Of a DNA stretch of 64,000 nucleotides, positions 25,352 through 32,677 are shown in pieces. Source of the stretch: Hymenobacter algoricola (lineage in GTDB: Bacteria; Bacteroidota; Bacteroidia; Cytophagales; Hymenobacteraceae); assembly GCF_039539525.1 (NCBI RefSeq), contig NZ_BAABDH010000105.1, positions 1-64,000 on the forward strand. The letters run 5' to 3'. Every line of letters starts with the position of its first letter. Positions within the stretch are counted from its first letter, which is position 1. A program made the position numbers and the translations under genes. The notes below the pieces were generated by a model. That model saw nothing but the letters and a program-made list of their open reading frames with translations. It did no database searches and was not told where the DNA came from.

Positions 25352-25744
25352 TCAGACGCGACGACGCTTAGGTGGACGGCAGCCGTTGTGCGGCAGCGGG
25401 GTCACGTCGCGGATGGTAGTTACCTCAATGCCCACATTCTGGAGCGTACGGATGGCCGACTCGCGGCCAGCACCCGGACCCTTCACGAACACCTCGGCTT
25501 TGCGCAGACCCAGGTCGTGGGCGACTTTGGCGCAATCCGTGGCAGCCATCTGGGCCGCGTAGGGAGTGTTCTTTTTGGAGCCTTTGAACCCCATCTTACC
25601 AGCCGAGGCCCAGGAGATAACCTGGCCGTTGTTGTTGGTAATGGAGATGATGATGTTGTTGAACGAAGCCTTGATGTGAATCTGGCCTACTGCCTCAACA
25701 ACGACAACGCGCTTTTTGGCTTTGTCTTTTCTTTTTTGTGCCAT
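25352..25744 (-). CDS. rpsK: 30S ribosomal protein S11
   Basis: A 130-residue S11 with the usual length. VEAVGQIHIKASFNNIIISI near the N-terminus and the C-terminal DVTPLPHNGCRPPKRRRV are family signatures. It binds the 16S platform near the E site and contacts the Shine-Dalgarno region with S18 and S21. The N-terminal 12 residues are basic (KRKDKAKKR). It lies between rpsM and rpsD, with hairpin-bearing spacers on both sides. Confidence 0.98.
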   Translation of the reverse strand: MAQKRKDKAKKRVVVVEAVGQIHIKASFNNIIISITNNNGQVISWASAGKMGFKGSKKNTPYAAQMAATDCAKVAHDLGLRKAEVFVKGPGAGRESAIRTLQNVGIEVTTIRDVTPLPHNGCRPPKRRRV

Positions 25745-25774
25745 CTGGTTATCGCAAAAAATGCGGAAGGTGTA

Positions 25775-25812
25775 GAAGCCTGTTCCGGTGAGCTTTCACC
25801 CGAACAGGCTTC
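25775..25812 (-). promoter_or_regulatory. Near-perfect hairpin in the rpsM-rpsK spacer
   Basis: GAAGCCTGTTC (25775-25785) pairs with GAACAGGCTTC (25802-25812), and inside it GGTGA pairs with TCACC around a GCTT loop, with one C/C mismatch between the two stems. No immediate T-tract follows on the minus strand. It may be an mRNA stability or processing element. Confidence 0.55.
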
Positions 25813-25827
25813 GATTCCCGCTACAAT

Positions 25828-26205
25828 TTATTTAGTAGCTTTCTTCTTGTTCGCAACGGTCTTCCGCTTGCCCTTACGGGTACGGGAGTTGTTCTTGGTG
25901 CGCTGCCCACGAACTGGTAGACCCTTCCGGTGACGCAAGCCGCGGTAGCAGCCGATGTCCATCAGACGCTTGATGTTCAGCTGCACTTCCGAGCGCAGAA
26001 CACCTTCGGTCTTGATTTCGGCAGCAATGATGCTACGGATTTCGCCGGCTTCTGCTTCCGTCCAGTCCTTCACCTTCTTGCTCAGGTCGATGCCGGCCTT
26101 GGTCAAGATGCGTTGTGCGGATGGACGGCCGATGCCGAAAATGTACGTCAGCGCGATTTCGCCGCGCTTGTTGTCTGGGATGTCTACCCCTGCAATACGA
26201 GCCAT
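25828..26205 (-). CDS. rpsM: 30S ribosomal protein S13
   Basis: A 125-residue S13. It starts MARIAGVDIPDNKRGEIALT and has the helix-two-turn-helix region GIGRPSAQRIL. The C-terminal GLRHRKGLPVRGQRT and a Lys/Arg tail that reaches the P-site tRNA close the protein. It sits in the head of the small subunit and forms intersubunit bridges with L5. It follows rpmJ by 24 bases, as in the alpha operon of most bacteria. Confidence 0.98.
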   Translation of the reverse strand: MARIAGVDIPDNKRGEIALTYIFGIGRPSAQRILTKAGIDLSKKVKDWTEAEAGEIRSIIAAEIKTEGVLRSEVQLNIKRLMDIGCYRGLRHRKGLPVRGQRTKNNSRTRKGKRKTVANKKKATK

Positions 26206-26229
26206 GTGCTTTTTTAAAAAGTCTGGTGC

Positions 26230-26346
26230 TTAACCCTGACGCTGTTTGAAGCGTGGGTTCTTTTTGTTGATGACGTAGAGTTTGCCGTTGCGGCGAACCA
26301 GCTTACAGTCAACGCTGCGCTTTTTGACCGAGGTTTTAACTTTCAT
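26230..26346 (-). CDS. rpmJ: 50S ribosomal protein L36, zinc-free form
   Basis: A 38-codon gene read on the minus strand from ATG 26346 to TAA 26230. It begins MKVKTSVKKRSVDCKLVRRN and ends NPRFKQRQG, a clear L36. The classic zinc ribbon (Cys-x2-Cys-x12-Cys-x4-His) is broken: the first Cys is Ser/Arg, the third is Asn and the His is Phe, leaving a single Cys. This is the zinc-independent type, as I recall for other Bacteroidota. It lies between infA and rpsM. Confidence 0.95.
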   Translation of the reverse strand: MKVKTSVKKRSVDCKLVRRNGKLYVINKKNPRFKQRQG

Positions 26347-26354
26347 TGGGAAGA

Positions 26355-26457
26355 GGGACTTAGGGTCTGAGGGACTTAGGGCCTTGGTTGAAGAACTTAC
26401 GTCTGGTCAGCATCTGGTTATCGAAGCGGTAACCAAGCCCCCAAGACCCTAAGTCCC
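26355..26457. repeat. Word-like inverted repeat in the infA-rpmJ spacer
   Basis: GGGACTTAGGGTC (26355-26367) and GACCCTAAGTCCC (26445-26457) are perfect 13-base complements. A second direct copy GGGACTTAGGG lies at 26371-26381 and a partial one (CCAAGACCCC) at 26457-26466. A small inner palindrome (GGTTA...TAACC) sits between the arms near 26417-26433. The 119-base spacer consists of almost nothing else. Confidence 0.65.
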
Positions 26458-26465
26458 CAAGACCC

Positions 26466-26684
26466 CTATTTGTAACGGTAAACGATGCGGCCCTTTGACA
26501 AGTCGTAGGGCGACATTTCCAGCTTCACCTTATCTCCCGGCAGGATCTTGATGTAGTGCATCCGCATTTTTCCGGAAATGTGCGCCACCAGGGTGTGCCC
26601 GTTTTCCAGCTCCACGCGAAACATTGCGTTGGAAAGTGCTTCGAGAATTACTCCGTCCTGCTCAATGGAGGATTGTTTGGCCAT
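26466..26684 (-). CDS. infA: Translation initiation factor IF-1
   Basis: A 72-residue IF-1, the standard length, with a single OB-fold domain: AKQSSIEQDGVILEALSNAM at the start, FRVELENGHTLVAHISGKMR in the middle, and VKLEMSPYDLSKGRIVYRYK at the end. It binds the A site of the 30S subunit during initiation. It lies 4 bases after map, in the order secY-map-infA-rpmJ. The spacer after it holds a striking inverted repeat. Confidence 0.98.
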   Translation of the reverse strand: MAKQSSIEQDGVILEALSNAMFRVELENGHTLVAHISGKMRMHYIKILPGDKVKLEMSPYDLSKGRIVYRYK

Positions 26685-26688
26685 AAGG

Positions 26689-27459
26689 CTACTGTAAGGC
26701 TTTTTCTATGTATTCGAAGGAGGTCAGAATTTCCGCCTTGTCTTTGCGTATTACTACCGTGTGCTCGAAGTGCGCCGAAGGCTTCCGGTCTTTGGTCCGG
26801 ATGGTCCAGCCATCCTTCTCCTGGATCACGCTTTTGGTGCCTAAGTTGATCATAGGCTCAATAGCAATGACAAGACCTTCCTGCAGCTTGGTACCCGCCC
26901 CACGCTTACCGTAGTTGGGTACTTCCGGCGCTTCGTGCAGCTTCTTGCCTAGCCCGTGCCCGACCAGTTCCCGAACTACCCCATATCCTTTCTTCTCAAC
27001 GAAGTTCTGGATGGCGTAACCGATGTCACCGATTCGGTTGCCGGCGAAGGCAGCTTCAATACCGAGGTACAACGACTGCTTGGTGTCGGCCAGCAGCTGG
27101 AGCACTTCCGGGGCCACCTCCCCGATTGGGTAAGTGTAGGCGCTATCCGAATGATAGCCGTTGAGCAAAACCCCGCAGTCAACCGAGACAATGTCGCCGC
27201 TCTTCAGCGGTTCGTCACTTGGAAAACCGTGCACCACCACCGAGTTGGGCGAGATGCAGAGGCTGTATTCAAAACCATTATACCCTTTGAAGGATGGTTG
27301 GCCGCCATTATCCCGGATGAATTCCTCCGCGCGACGGTCAAGCTGCCGCGTGGTGACTCCCTCCCTGATCATGCCCGCTACCTCTCCGTGGGCTTGAGCC
27401 AGCACTTTCGCGCTGGCCCGGATGAGTTCTATTTCTTCTTCAGTCTTGTAAACAATCAT
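26689..27459 (-). CDS. map: Type I methionine aminopeptidase
   Basis: A 256-residue methionine aminopeptidase that removes the initiator Met from nascent proteins in the cytoplasm. Metal ligands of the pita-bread fold are visible: VSVDCGVLLNGYHSDSAYT (two Asp), VGHGLGKKLHEAPEVPNYG (His), VIAIEPMINLG (Glu) and the closing FEHTVVIRKD with Glu. The length fits type Ia. Its place between secY and infA is conserved in many bacteria. Confidence 0.97.
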   Translation of the reverse strand: MIVYKTEEEIELIRASAKVLAQAHGEVAGMIREGVTTRQLDRRAEEFIRDNGGQPSFKGYNGFEYSLCISPNSVVVHGFPSDEPLKSGDIVSVDCGVLLNGYHSDSAYTYPIGEVAPEVLQLLADTKQSLYLGIEAAFAGNRIGDIGYAIQNFVEKKGYGVVRELVGHGLGKKLHEAPEVPNYGKRGAGTKLQEGLVIAIEPMINLGTKSVIQEKDGWTIRTKDRKPSAHFEHTVVIRKDKAEILTSFEYIEKALQ

Positions 27460-27466
27460 GACCGAA

Positions 27467-28786
27467 TTAGGAGGCCATAGCCACGTCCTGAGCTGAACGG
27501 CCGCGGAGCTTACCGGTTTTCATCATGCCATCGTAGTGACGCATCAGCAGGTAGCTTTCTACCTGGTTGAGCGTATCCAGTACCACGCCCACCATGATGA
27601 TGAGCGAAGTACCGCCGTAGAAAGCTGAGAATGGCCGCGTGACACCCGCCAGCAGCGCGAAGGCCGGGAAGATGGCAATCAGCGCCAGGGCAATAGCACC
27701 GGGCAGGGTAATACGAGTCAGAATCTCATCCATGTGCTCTGAGGTGTCACGACCGGGTTTCACCCCGGGCACGAAACCACCACTCCGCTTCAGGTCATCG
27801 GCAATCTGGTTGGGATTGACGCTGATAGCCGTGTAGAAGTAGGTGAAGACAATGATGAGCGTGGCGAAAACCACGTTGTACTGCCACGAAGTGTAGTCGG
27901 AGAACTTCTGACCGATGTAGCTAGCCGTTTCGCTATCCGCCTGCCAAACCGAAGCGAGGATAGCGGGAACGAACATCAAGGACTGAGCAAAGATGATCGG
28001 CATTACCCCAGCGGCATTCACCTTAAGAGGAATGAACTGGCGCTGGGCGTTCAGCTGCGTGGTGCCCCCAACCTGCTTGGCATACTGCACCGGAATCCGG
28101 CGTACAGCCTGCGTCAGGACGATAACAGCCATTACAACCAGAAACAGCACTACCGCTTCGATCAGGAAGATCAGCGAGCCGCGCATGCCTTTCGCCAGAG
28201 CTTCACCGATGATGGCACCGGGCAGACGGGACACAATCCCGATCATGATGATCATGGAAATACCGTTGCCAATGCCCTTGTCCGTAATCTTCTCTCCCAG
28301 CCACATGCAAAACAGCGTGCCCGCGGTGATGATCATCATCGTCGAGACGGTGAAGAACGTGCCGGGGTTGATGATTGCTTCCGCATTAATGGTGGCAATG
28401 AAGCCAACCGACTGCGCCATCACGATGGGGATGGTCAGAATGCGGGTGTACTGGTTGATTTTTTTACGACCGGATTCGCCTTCCTTCTGGAGCTTCTGGA
28501 AGTAAGGCACGGCAATCGTCAGCAGCTGCAGCACGATAGACGCCGAAATGTAGGGCATGATACCCAGAGCGAAAATCGAAGCGTGGCTGAAAGCACCGCC
28601 GAGCAACGTATCCAGAATACCGAACAGGCCTTCCGCGCCCTGCTTCAGCCGGGTCGGGTCGACACCGGGCAATACCACGAAGGAGCCCAGCCGATAGATG
28701 GCAATGAAAAAAAGCGTATTCAGGATCCGCGCACGCAGATCCTGAATATCCCAAATGTTCTTTATCGTGGTGATAAACTTGTTCAT
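27467..28786 (-). CDS. secY: Preprotein translocase subunit SecY
   Basis: A 439-residue SecY with ten predicted membrane segments. It begins with a cytoplasmic helix (IWDIQDLRARILNTL) and has the plug-side GVDPTRLKQGAEGLFGILD, the cytoplasmic loop RRIPVQYAKQ and the C-terminal MRHYDGMMKTGKLRGR. It forms the Sec channel with SecE (encoded at 55758-55952) and SecG. It lies 12 bases downstream of rplO, as in spc operons. Confidence 0.98.
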   Translation of the reverse strand: MNKFITTIKNIWDIQDLRARILNTLFFIAIYRLGSFVVLPGVDPTRLKQGAEGLFGILDTLLGGAFSHASIFALGIMPYISASIVLQLLTIAVPYFQKLQKEGESGRKKINQYTRILTIPIVMAQSVGFIATINAEAIINPGTFFTVSTMMIITAGTLFCMWLGEKITDKGIGNGISMIIMIGIVSRLPGAIIGEALAKGMRGSLIFLIEAVVLFLVVMAVIVLTQAVRRIPVQYAKQVGGTTQLNAQRQFIPLKVNAAGVMPIIFAQSLMFVPAILASVWQADSETASYIGQKFSDYTSWQYNVVFATLIIVFTYFYTAISVNPNQIADDLKRSGGFVPGVKPGRDTSEHMDEILTRITLPGAIALALIAIFPAFALLAGVTRPFSAFYGGTSLIIMVGVVLDTLNQVESYLLMRHYDGMMKTGKLRGRSAQDVAMAS

Positions 28787-28798
28787 TGCCAGGTAGGC

Positions 28799-29245
28799 TT
28801 AAAGCGTCACAGCTTTACCACCGGCTTTCTCGATAGCTTCAACAGCTGATTTCGAGAAGGCGTGGGCATGTACTTCCAGCGCCTGGGTGATTTCACCGCG
28901 GCCCAGAACCTTGATCTTGGCGTTTTTAGACGCCAGGCCGCTGGCCACGAAGAAAGCAGCGTCCATGGTGGTAGCACCATGCTGCTCGTTCAGGCCCTGC
29001 AGAACGTCCAGGTTTACACCCTTATATTCTACGCGGTTGATGTTCTTGAAGCCAAACTTTGGGACCCGACGCTGCAGGGGCATCTGGCCACCTTCGAAGC
29101 CGGACTTCTTGGAGTAGCCCGAACGCGACTTTTGGCCTTTGTGACCACGCGTCGAGGTGCCGCCGCGGCCGGAACCCGTACCACGACCAAGGCGCTTGTT
29201 GTTGCGCGTTGAGCCCGTGGCGGGCATGAGATTGCTGAGATTCAT
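28799..29245 (-). CDS. rplO: 50S ribosomal protein L15
   Basis: A 148-residue L15. The Gly/Arg-rich N-terminal arm (RLGRGTGSGRGGTSTRGHKG) reaches into 23S rRNA, followed by GFEGGQMPLQRRVPKFGF. The globular C-terminal part ends AFSKSAVEAIEKAGG. It is a late-assembly protein of the large subunit. The spacing of 12-13 bases to both neighbours (secY and rpmD) supports one transcript. Confidence 0.98.
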   Translation of the reverse strand: MNLSNLMPATGSTRNNKRLGRGTGSGRGGTSTRGHKGQKSRSGYSKKSGFEGGQMPLQRRVPKFGFKNINRVEYKGVNLDVLQGLNEQHGATTMDAAFFVASGLASKNAKIKVLGRGEITQALEVHAHAFSKSAVEAIEKAGGKAVTL

Positions 29246-29258
29246 ATCGAGGTACGTC

Positions 29259-29438
29259 CTAGAGTTCAGTTACTTCTACCAGGTGCTGTACTGCCGCAAC
29301 CATCCCAGCAATCTGCGGGTTGAGTTCTTTTTCGGTAGTGCTGCCCATTTTGCCCAGGCCCAAAGCCTTGACGGTACGCTTTTGACGCTCAGGGCGGTCA
29401 ATTACGCTTTTTACGAGTTTGATGTGGATCTGCGCCAT
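29259..29438 (-). CDS. rpmD: 50S ribosomal protein L30
   Basis: A 59-codon gene from ATG 29438 to TAG 29259. The product starts MAQIHIKLVKSVIDRPERQK, contains VKALGLGKMGSTTE and ends VQHLVEVTEL, the L30 pattern and length. It binds 23S rRNA near the 5S rRNA region. It fills the gap between rpsE and rplO with spacers of 6 and 13 bases. Confidence 0.95.
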   Translation of the reverse strand: MAQIHIKLVKSVIDRPERQKRTVKALGLGKMGSTTEKELNPQIAGMVAAVQHLVEVTEL

Positions 29439-29444
29439 CTCTAC

Positions 29445-30041
29445 TTAGCCGTTAAAAACTTGGGCGAGGGTGATGCCACGAGCCTGTGCAATCTGCATCG
29501 GGTCGCGCATCTTGAGGAGAGCATCGAACGTAGCCTTTACCACGTTGTGGGGGTTCGACGAGCCTTTCGACTTCGCCAGCACATCCTTGATGCCGGCACT
29601 CTCGAACACGGCGCGCATAGCACCACCAGCAATTACGCCGGTACCAGCTGCTGCTGGCTGCACGAGAACGAAGCCACCCGAATATTTGCCTTCCATCACG
29701 TGGGGAACGGTGTGCTTGTACAGCGGCACTTTCACCAGGTTCTTTTTAGCATCGTCAATGCCTTTGGCAATGGCGTCGGTTACTTCGTTGGCTTTGCCCA
29801 GGCCGTAGCCTACGGTGCCGTTGCCGTCACCTACTACTACGATGGCCGAGAAGCTGAAGCGACGACCGCCCTTTACTACTTTGGCTACGCGGTTGATGGC
29901 AACCACTTTTTCCTTCAGATCAGAATCGCCGGTGCGGGACTGCTCGTTGTTGTTACCACGACGGTCGTTGCCTGCGCCGCGACGGTCATTGCCGCCCCGC
30001 TCATTGCCACCACCACGGGGATTGTTGTTGAGTTCTGCCAT
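29445..30041 (-). CDS. rpsE: 30S ribosomal protein S5 with GNDRR-rich N-terminal extension
   Basis: A 198-residue S5. The family core starts near residue 42 (LKEKVVAINRVAKVVKGGRR) and includes the double-stranded RNA-binding and C-terminal domains (VAKGIDDAKKNLVKVPL). The first 40 residues are extra compared with typical S5: Asn/Gly/Arg/Asp-rich, with repeated RGGNDRRG and NDRRG units. S5 lines the mRNA entry channel with S3 and S4. A similar RGGNDR composition recurs in the S3 tail. The extension is predicted to be disordered and basic; RNA contact is inference. Confidence 0.97.
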   Translation of the reverse strand: MAELNNNPRGGGNERGGNDRRGAGNDRRGNNNEQSRTGDSDLKEKVVAINRVAKVVKGGRRFSFSAIVVVGDGNGTVGYGLGKANEVTDAIAKGIDDAKKNLVKVPLYKHTVPHVMEGKYSGGFVLVQPAAAGTGVIAGGAMRAVFESAGIKDVLAKSKGSSNPHNVVKATFDALLKMRDPMQIAQARGITLAQVFNG

Positions 30042-30047
30042 GATGCC

Positions 30048-30398
30048 TTAGAAATTGAGGCCGCCTTCGCGGGCTCCTTCTGCCAATGATTTTACGCGGC
30101 CGTGGTAGAGGTAACCGGAACGGTCAAATACCACTTTCGAAATTCCTTTTCCTGTAGCACGGGCAGCAAGTTCTTTGCCGACTGCGGCAGCGAGGGCGAC
30201 TCCGTTGCCCCCATCCACCGATACGTGCTTCGAGGAAGCAGCTGCCAGCGTGTTGCCGGTCGTGTCGTCAATAATCTGGGCGTAGATGCCCGTATTGCTG
30301 CGAAACACCGACAGACGAGGGCGCTCGGACGTGCCAGCCACCTTAGTGCGGATGATGCGCTGGATCCGTTTTCTTCTAGTTGCTTTATCGAAAGCCAT
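30048..30398 (-). CDS. rplR: 50S ribosomal protein L18
   Basis: A 116-residue L18. It begins with a basic arm (FDKATRRKRIQRIIRTK), then RPRLSVFRSNTGIYAQIIDD and the C-terminal VVFDRSGYLYHGRVKSLAEG, all family signatures. It binds 5S rRNA in the central protuberance together with L5. The length is normal. Spacers are 9 bases from rplF and 6 bases to rpsE. Confidence 0.98.
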   Translation of the reverse strand: MAFDKATRRKRIQRIIRTKVAGTSERPRLSVFRSNTGIYAQIIDDTTGNTLAAASSKHVSVDGGNGVALAAAVGKELAARATGKGISKVVFDRSGYLYHGRVKSLAEGAREGGLNF

Positions 30399-30407
30399 GA
30401 TGCGAAA

Positions 30408-30962
30408 TTATTTCGAAGCTGTTTTACCAGCCTTGCGACGAATTTGCTCGCCCACAAAGCGTACGCCTTTGCCTTTGTAAGGCTCGACTTTGCGCAGGGA
30501 ACGAATCTTAGCGGCTACCTGACCCAGCAATTGCTTATCAATGCTGTTCAGCGTAACAATCGGGTTTTTACCTTTCTCGGTGAGAGCAGTAGCCGTTACT
30601 TCCTTCGGCAACGCCAGGAAGATGTTGTGCGAGTAGCCCAGCGACAATTCCAGCGTGGTGCCGGCCATTGTGGCTTTGTAACCCACACCCACCAGCTCCA
30701 GCTTGTTCTCGTAGCCGTTGCTAACCCCAACTACCATGTTGTTGAGCAGCGAACGGTACAGGCCGTGCATCGCCTTGTGGCGCTTCTGCTCGGTCGGACG
30801 CTCTACTACCAACTGGCCATCGGCGTTGGTGAGGATGATGTCGCGGTCAACGGGCGTGGTCAAAGTGCCTTTCGGGCCTTTTACCGTTACCGAGTTGTCG
30901 CTGCCTACTACAACCTCTACGCCCGTGGGCAGGCTGATCGGGAGTTTACCAATGCGTGACAT
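30408..30962 (-). CDS. rplF: 50S ribosomal protein L6
   Basis: A 184-residue L6 made of two similar domains. The start MSRIGKLPISLPTGVEV and the C-terminal VEPYKGKGVRFVGEQIRRKAG are family hallmarks. It binds near the sarcin-ricin loop at the factor-binding site. The length is normal, with no extension apart from a short KTASK end. It is encoded between rpsH and rplR. Confidence 0.98.
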   Translation of the reverse strand: MSRIGKLPISLPTGVEVVVGSDNSVTVKGPKGTLTTPVDRDIILTNADGQLVVERPTEQKRHKAMHGLYRSLLNNMVVGVSNGYENKLELVGVGYKATMAGTTLELSLGYSHNIFLALPKEVTATALTEKGKNPIVTLNSIDKQLLGQVAAKIRSLRKVEPYKGKGVRFVGEQIRRKAGKTASK

Positions 30963-30980
30963 AGTCTGGTTCTTTCTCGA

Positions 30981-31379
30981 TTAGTAAACGTAGCACAATA
31001 CTTCGCCACCAACGTTCTGGGCTTTGGCTTCCTTCTCCGTCATCACGCCTTTCGACGTCGACAGGATGGCGATACCCAAGCCGCTCAGTACGCGGGGCAT
31101 GTTCTCGACGTGGGCATACGTGCGCAGACCAGGCGAGCTGATCCGCTCAAGCTTGGTGATGGCCGGAACCTTGGTCGTAGGATTGTACTTCAGCGCGATT
31201 TTAATCGTGCCTTGTACCGATGAGTCATCAAAACGGTAGGACTGGATGTAGCCCTTGTGGTAAAGCACTTTCGTGATTTCCTTTTTGATGTTGCTGGCCG
31301 GAATCTCCACTACCCGGTGGTTTGCCTTGATGGCATTGCGCACCCGGGTCAGGAAGTCGGCAATTGGATCTGTATTCAT
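30981..31379 (-). CDS. rpsH: 30S ribosomal protein S8
   Basis: A 132-residue S8 from ATG 31379 (MNTDPIADFLTRVRNAI); the frame extends to 31415 but family length and conservation favour this start. The C-terminal STSKGVMTEKEAKAQNVGGE is the S8 signature. It binds the central domain of 16S rRNA and in E. coli represses the spc operon. It is preceded by an unusual 193-base spacer containing a hairpin (31422-31461) and a perfect -7 element (31413-31420). Confidence 0.97.
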   Translation of the reverse strand: MNTDPIADFLTRVRNAIKANHRVVEIPASNIKKEITKVLYHKGYIQSYRFDDSSVQGTIKIALKYNPTTKVPAITKLERISSPGLRTYAHVENMPRVLSGLGIAILSTSKGVMTEKEAKAQNVGGEVLCYVY

Positions 31380-31412
31380 TCGGTTTAGAAGAGCACTCGT
31401 TTTAACGGAGCG

Positions 31413-31420
31413 CAAAGATA
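31413..31420 (-). promoter_or_regulatory. Possible internal promoter (-7 element) before rpsH
   Basis: TATCTTTG on the minus strand matches TAnnTTTG exactly and sits 34 bases before the rpsH ATG. No TTG is found 19-20 bases upstream. It overlaps the edge of a hairpin. Confidence 0.35.
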
Positions 31421-31421
31421 A

Positions 31422-31461
31422 GAAAATTTCGCCCCCGCGAAAAAGCGGCAGCGAAATTTTC
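31422..31461 (-). promoter_or_regulatory. Hairpin in the rpsN-rpsH spacer
   Basis: GAAAATTTCGC (31422-31432) and GCGAAATTTTC (31451-31461) are perfect complements, and CCGC/GCGG pair inside them. It lies in the only large gap of the spc operon, just upstream of the -7 element for rpsH. It may be an attenuator or, with S8 in mind, a regulatory target. Confidence 0.5.
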
Positions 31462-31572
31462 GGTTAAGACTTCTTGGCTCGACTTATTGAGGCTCGGCCA
31501 ATGGTTTCTCTCGGCAACCTGCCAAGTGGCGTTGTCTTACGTAGCTAGGCTACTTCGACAACTGAAGCTGGA

Positions 31573-31842
31573 TTACCAGCTTGACTTCGTAACACCGGGG
31601 ATTTTGCCCGCCAGTGCCATTTCGCGGAAACGCACCCGGCTGATGCCGAACTTGCGCATATATCCACGAGGACGACCGTCGATCATATCCCGGTTGTGGA
31701 GGCGTACGGGCGAAGCATCCTTGGGGAGCTTGTCCAGACCTTCGTAGTCGCCGGCAGCTTTCAAAGCTTTACGCTTCTCAGCATAACGAGCAACCGTAGC
31801 GATGCGCTTGCGCGCTCTTGCTTTTGCGGATTCCTTAGCCAT
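31573..31842 (-). CDS. rpsN: 30S ribosomal protein S14, zinc-free form
   Basis: An 89-residue S14 from ATG 31842; the upstream extension of the frame lies inside rplE. It starts MAKESAKARARKRIATVARY and ends with SRVRFREMALAGKIPGV. It contains no Cys, so it belongs to the longer zinc-free class rather than the 61-residue zinc class. It sits in the 30S head. The start overlaps the end of rplE by 8 bases, implying translational coupling. Confidence 0.97.
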   Translation of the reverse strand: MAKESAKARARKRIATVARYAEKRKALKAAGDYEGLDKLPKDASPVRLHNRDMIDGRPRGYMRKFGISRVRFREMALAGKIPGVTKSSW

Positions 31843-32395
31843 TGTTTTCTTTCTTGGCGTTAGCGAACGGCATTCCGAAAGCTTTGAGGAGCTCATAGCT
31901 CTGCTCATCGTTTTCGGCCGTCGTTACGAAGGTAATATCCATACCCGAGATTGACTTGATCTTATCGATCGAAATTTCGGGGAAGATGATTTGCTCTTTG
32001 ATGCCCAGAGTATAGTTACCCCGGCCATCGAAGCCTTTGTCGTTGATGCCTTTGAAGTCACGAACGCGGGGAAGCGCTACCGTCAGCAGACGGTCCATGA
32101 ATTCGTACATCTGCTCACCGCGCAGCGTTACGCGGGCGCCGATTGGCATGCCCTCGCGCAGCTTGAAGTTCGACACTGAACGCTTGGCGATGGTGGCAAC
32201 GGCCCGCTGACCAGTGATGGTCGTCAGCTCGTCCACCCCATTGTCGACAAGCTTTTTGTCGGCTACGGCCGCACCAATACCGCGGTTGATGCAGATCTTG
32301 GTGATGCGCGGTACCTGCATGATGCTCTTGAACTGGAATTTCTCCTGGAGCGCCGGTACCACGTCTTTCTTATAAATCTCTTTGAGTCGAGCCAT
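31835..32395 (-). CDS. rplE: 50S ribosomal protein L5
   Basis: A 186-residue L5. It has MQVPRITKICINRGIGAAVA near the N-terminus, the internal GLRGEQMYEFMDRLLTVALP-like segment and IIFPEISIDKIKSISGMDIT near the end. It binds 5S rRNA and the P-site tRNA elbow. Its last codons overlap rpsN by 8 bases. The length is normal. Confidence 0.97.
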   Translation of the reverse strand: MARLKEIYKKDVVPALQEKFQFKSIMQVPRITKICINRGIGAAVADKKLVDNGVDELTTITGQRAVATIAKRSVSNFKLREGMPIGARVTLRGEQMYEFMDRLLTVALPRVRDFKGINDKGFDGRGNYTLGIKEQIIFPEISIDKIKSISGMDITFVTTAENDEQSYELLKAFGMPFANAKKENNG

Positions 32396-32407
32396 TGTCG
32401 TAACAGA

Positions 32408-32674
32408 TTAGGCGTTAGTCGAATCAACGGCCTTCACGTTGCTGACGTGGATGCCAGCCTCGATCTTGGTGATGCCCCCTTGCGGGTTCTTAGCACTTGG
32501 TTTGTTGTGCTTGGTCACCAGGTTCAGGCCGTCCACGATGACGCGCTGGGTCGTACGGTTCACCGACTTGATGACACCGGTCTTGCCGCGCTCGTCGCCG
32601 GCAATCACCTTCACGGTGTCACCAGTCTTGACGTGCAGTTTTACGGGCTTCTGTGCTTTCGTTTTCGTTGCCAT
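32408..32674 (-). CDS. rplX: 50S ribosomal protein L24
   Basis: An 88-residue L24, shorter than the 100-plus residues of many bacteria but containing the full KOW motif (KTGDTVKVIAGDERGKTGVI) and GLNLVTKHNKPSAKNPQGGI. It initiates 23S rRNA assembly and sits at the rim of the peptide exit tunnel. The N-terminus (MATKTKAQKPVKLHV) is slightly extended. It is 3 bases after rplN and 12 before rplE. Confidence 0.97.
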   Translation of the reverse strand: MATKTKAQKPVKLHVKTGDTVKVIAGDERGKTGVIKSVNRTTQRVIVDGLNLVTKHNKPSAKNPQGGITKIEAGIHVSNVKAVDSTNA

Positions 32675-32677
32675 TGC

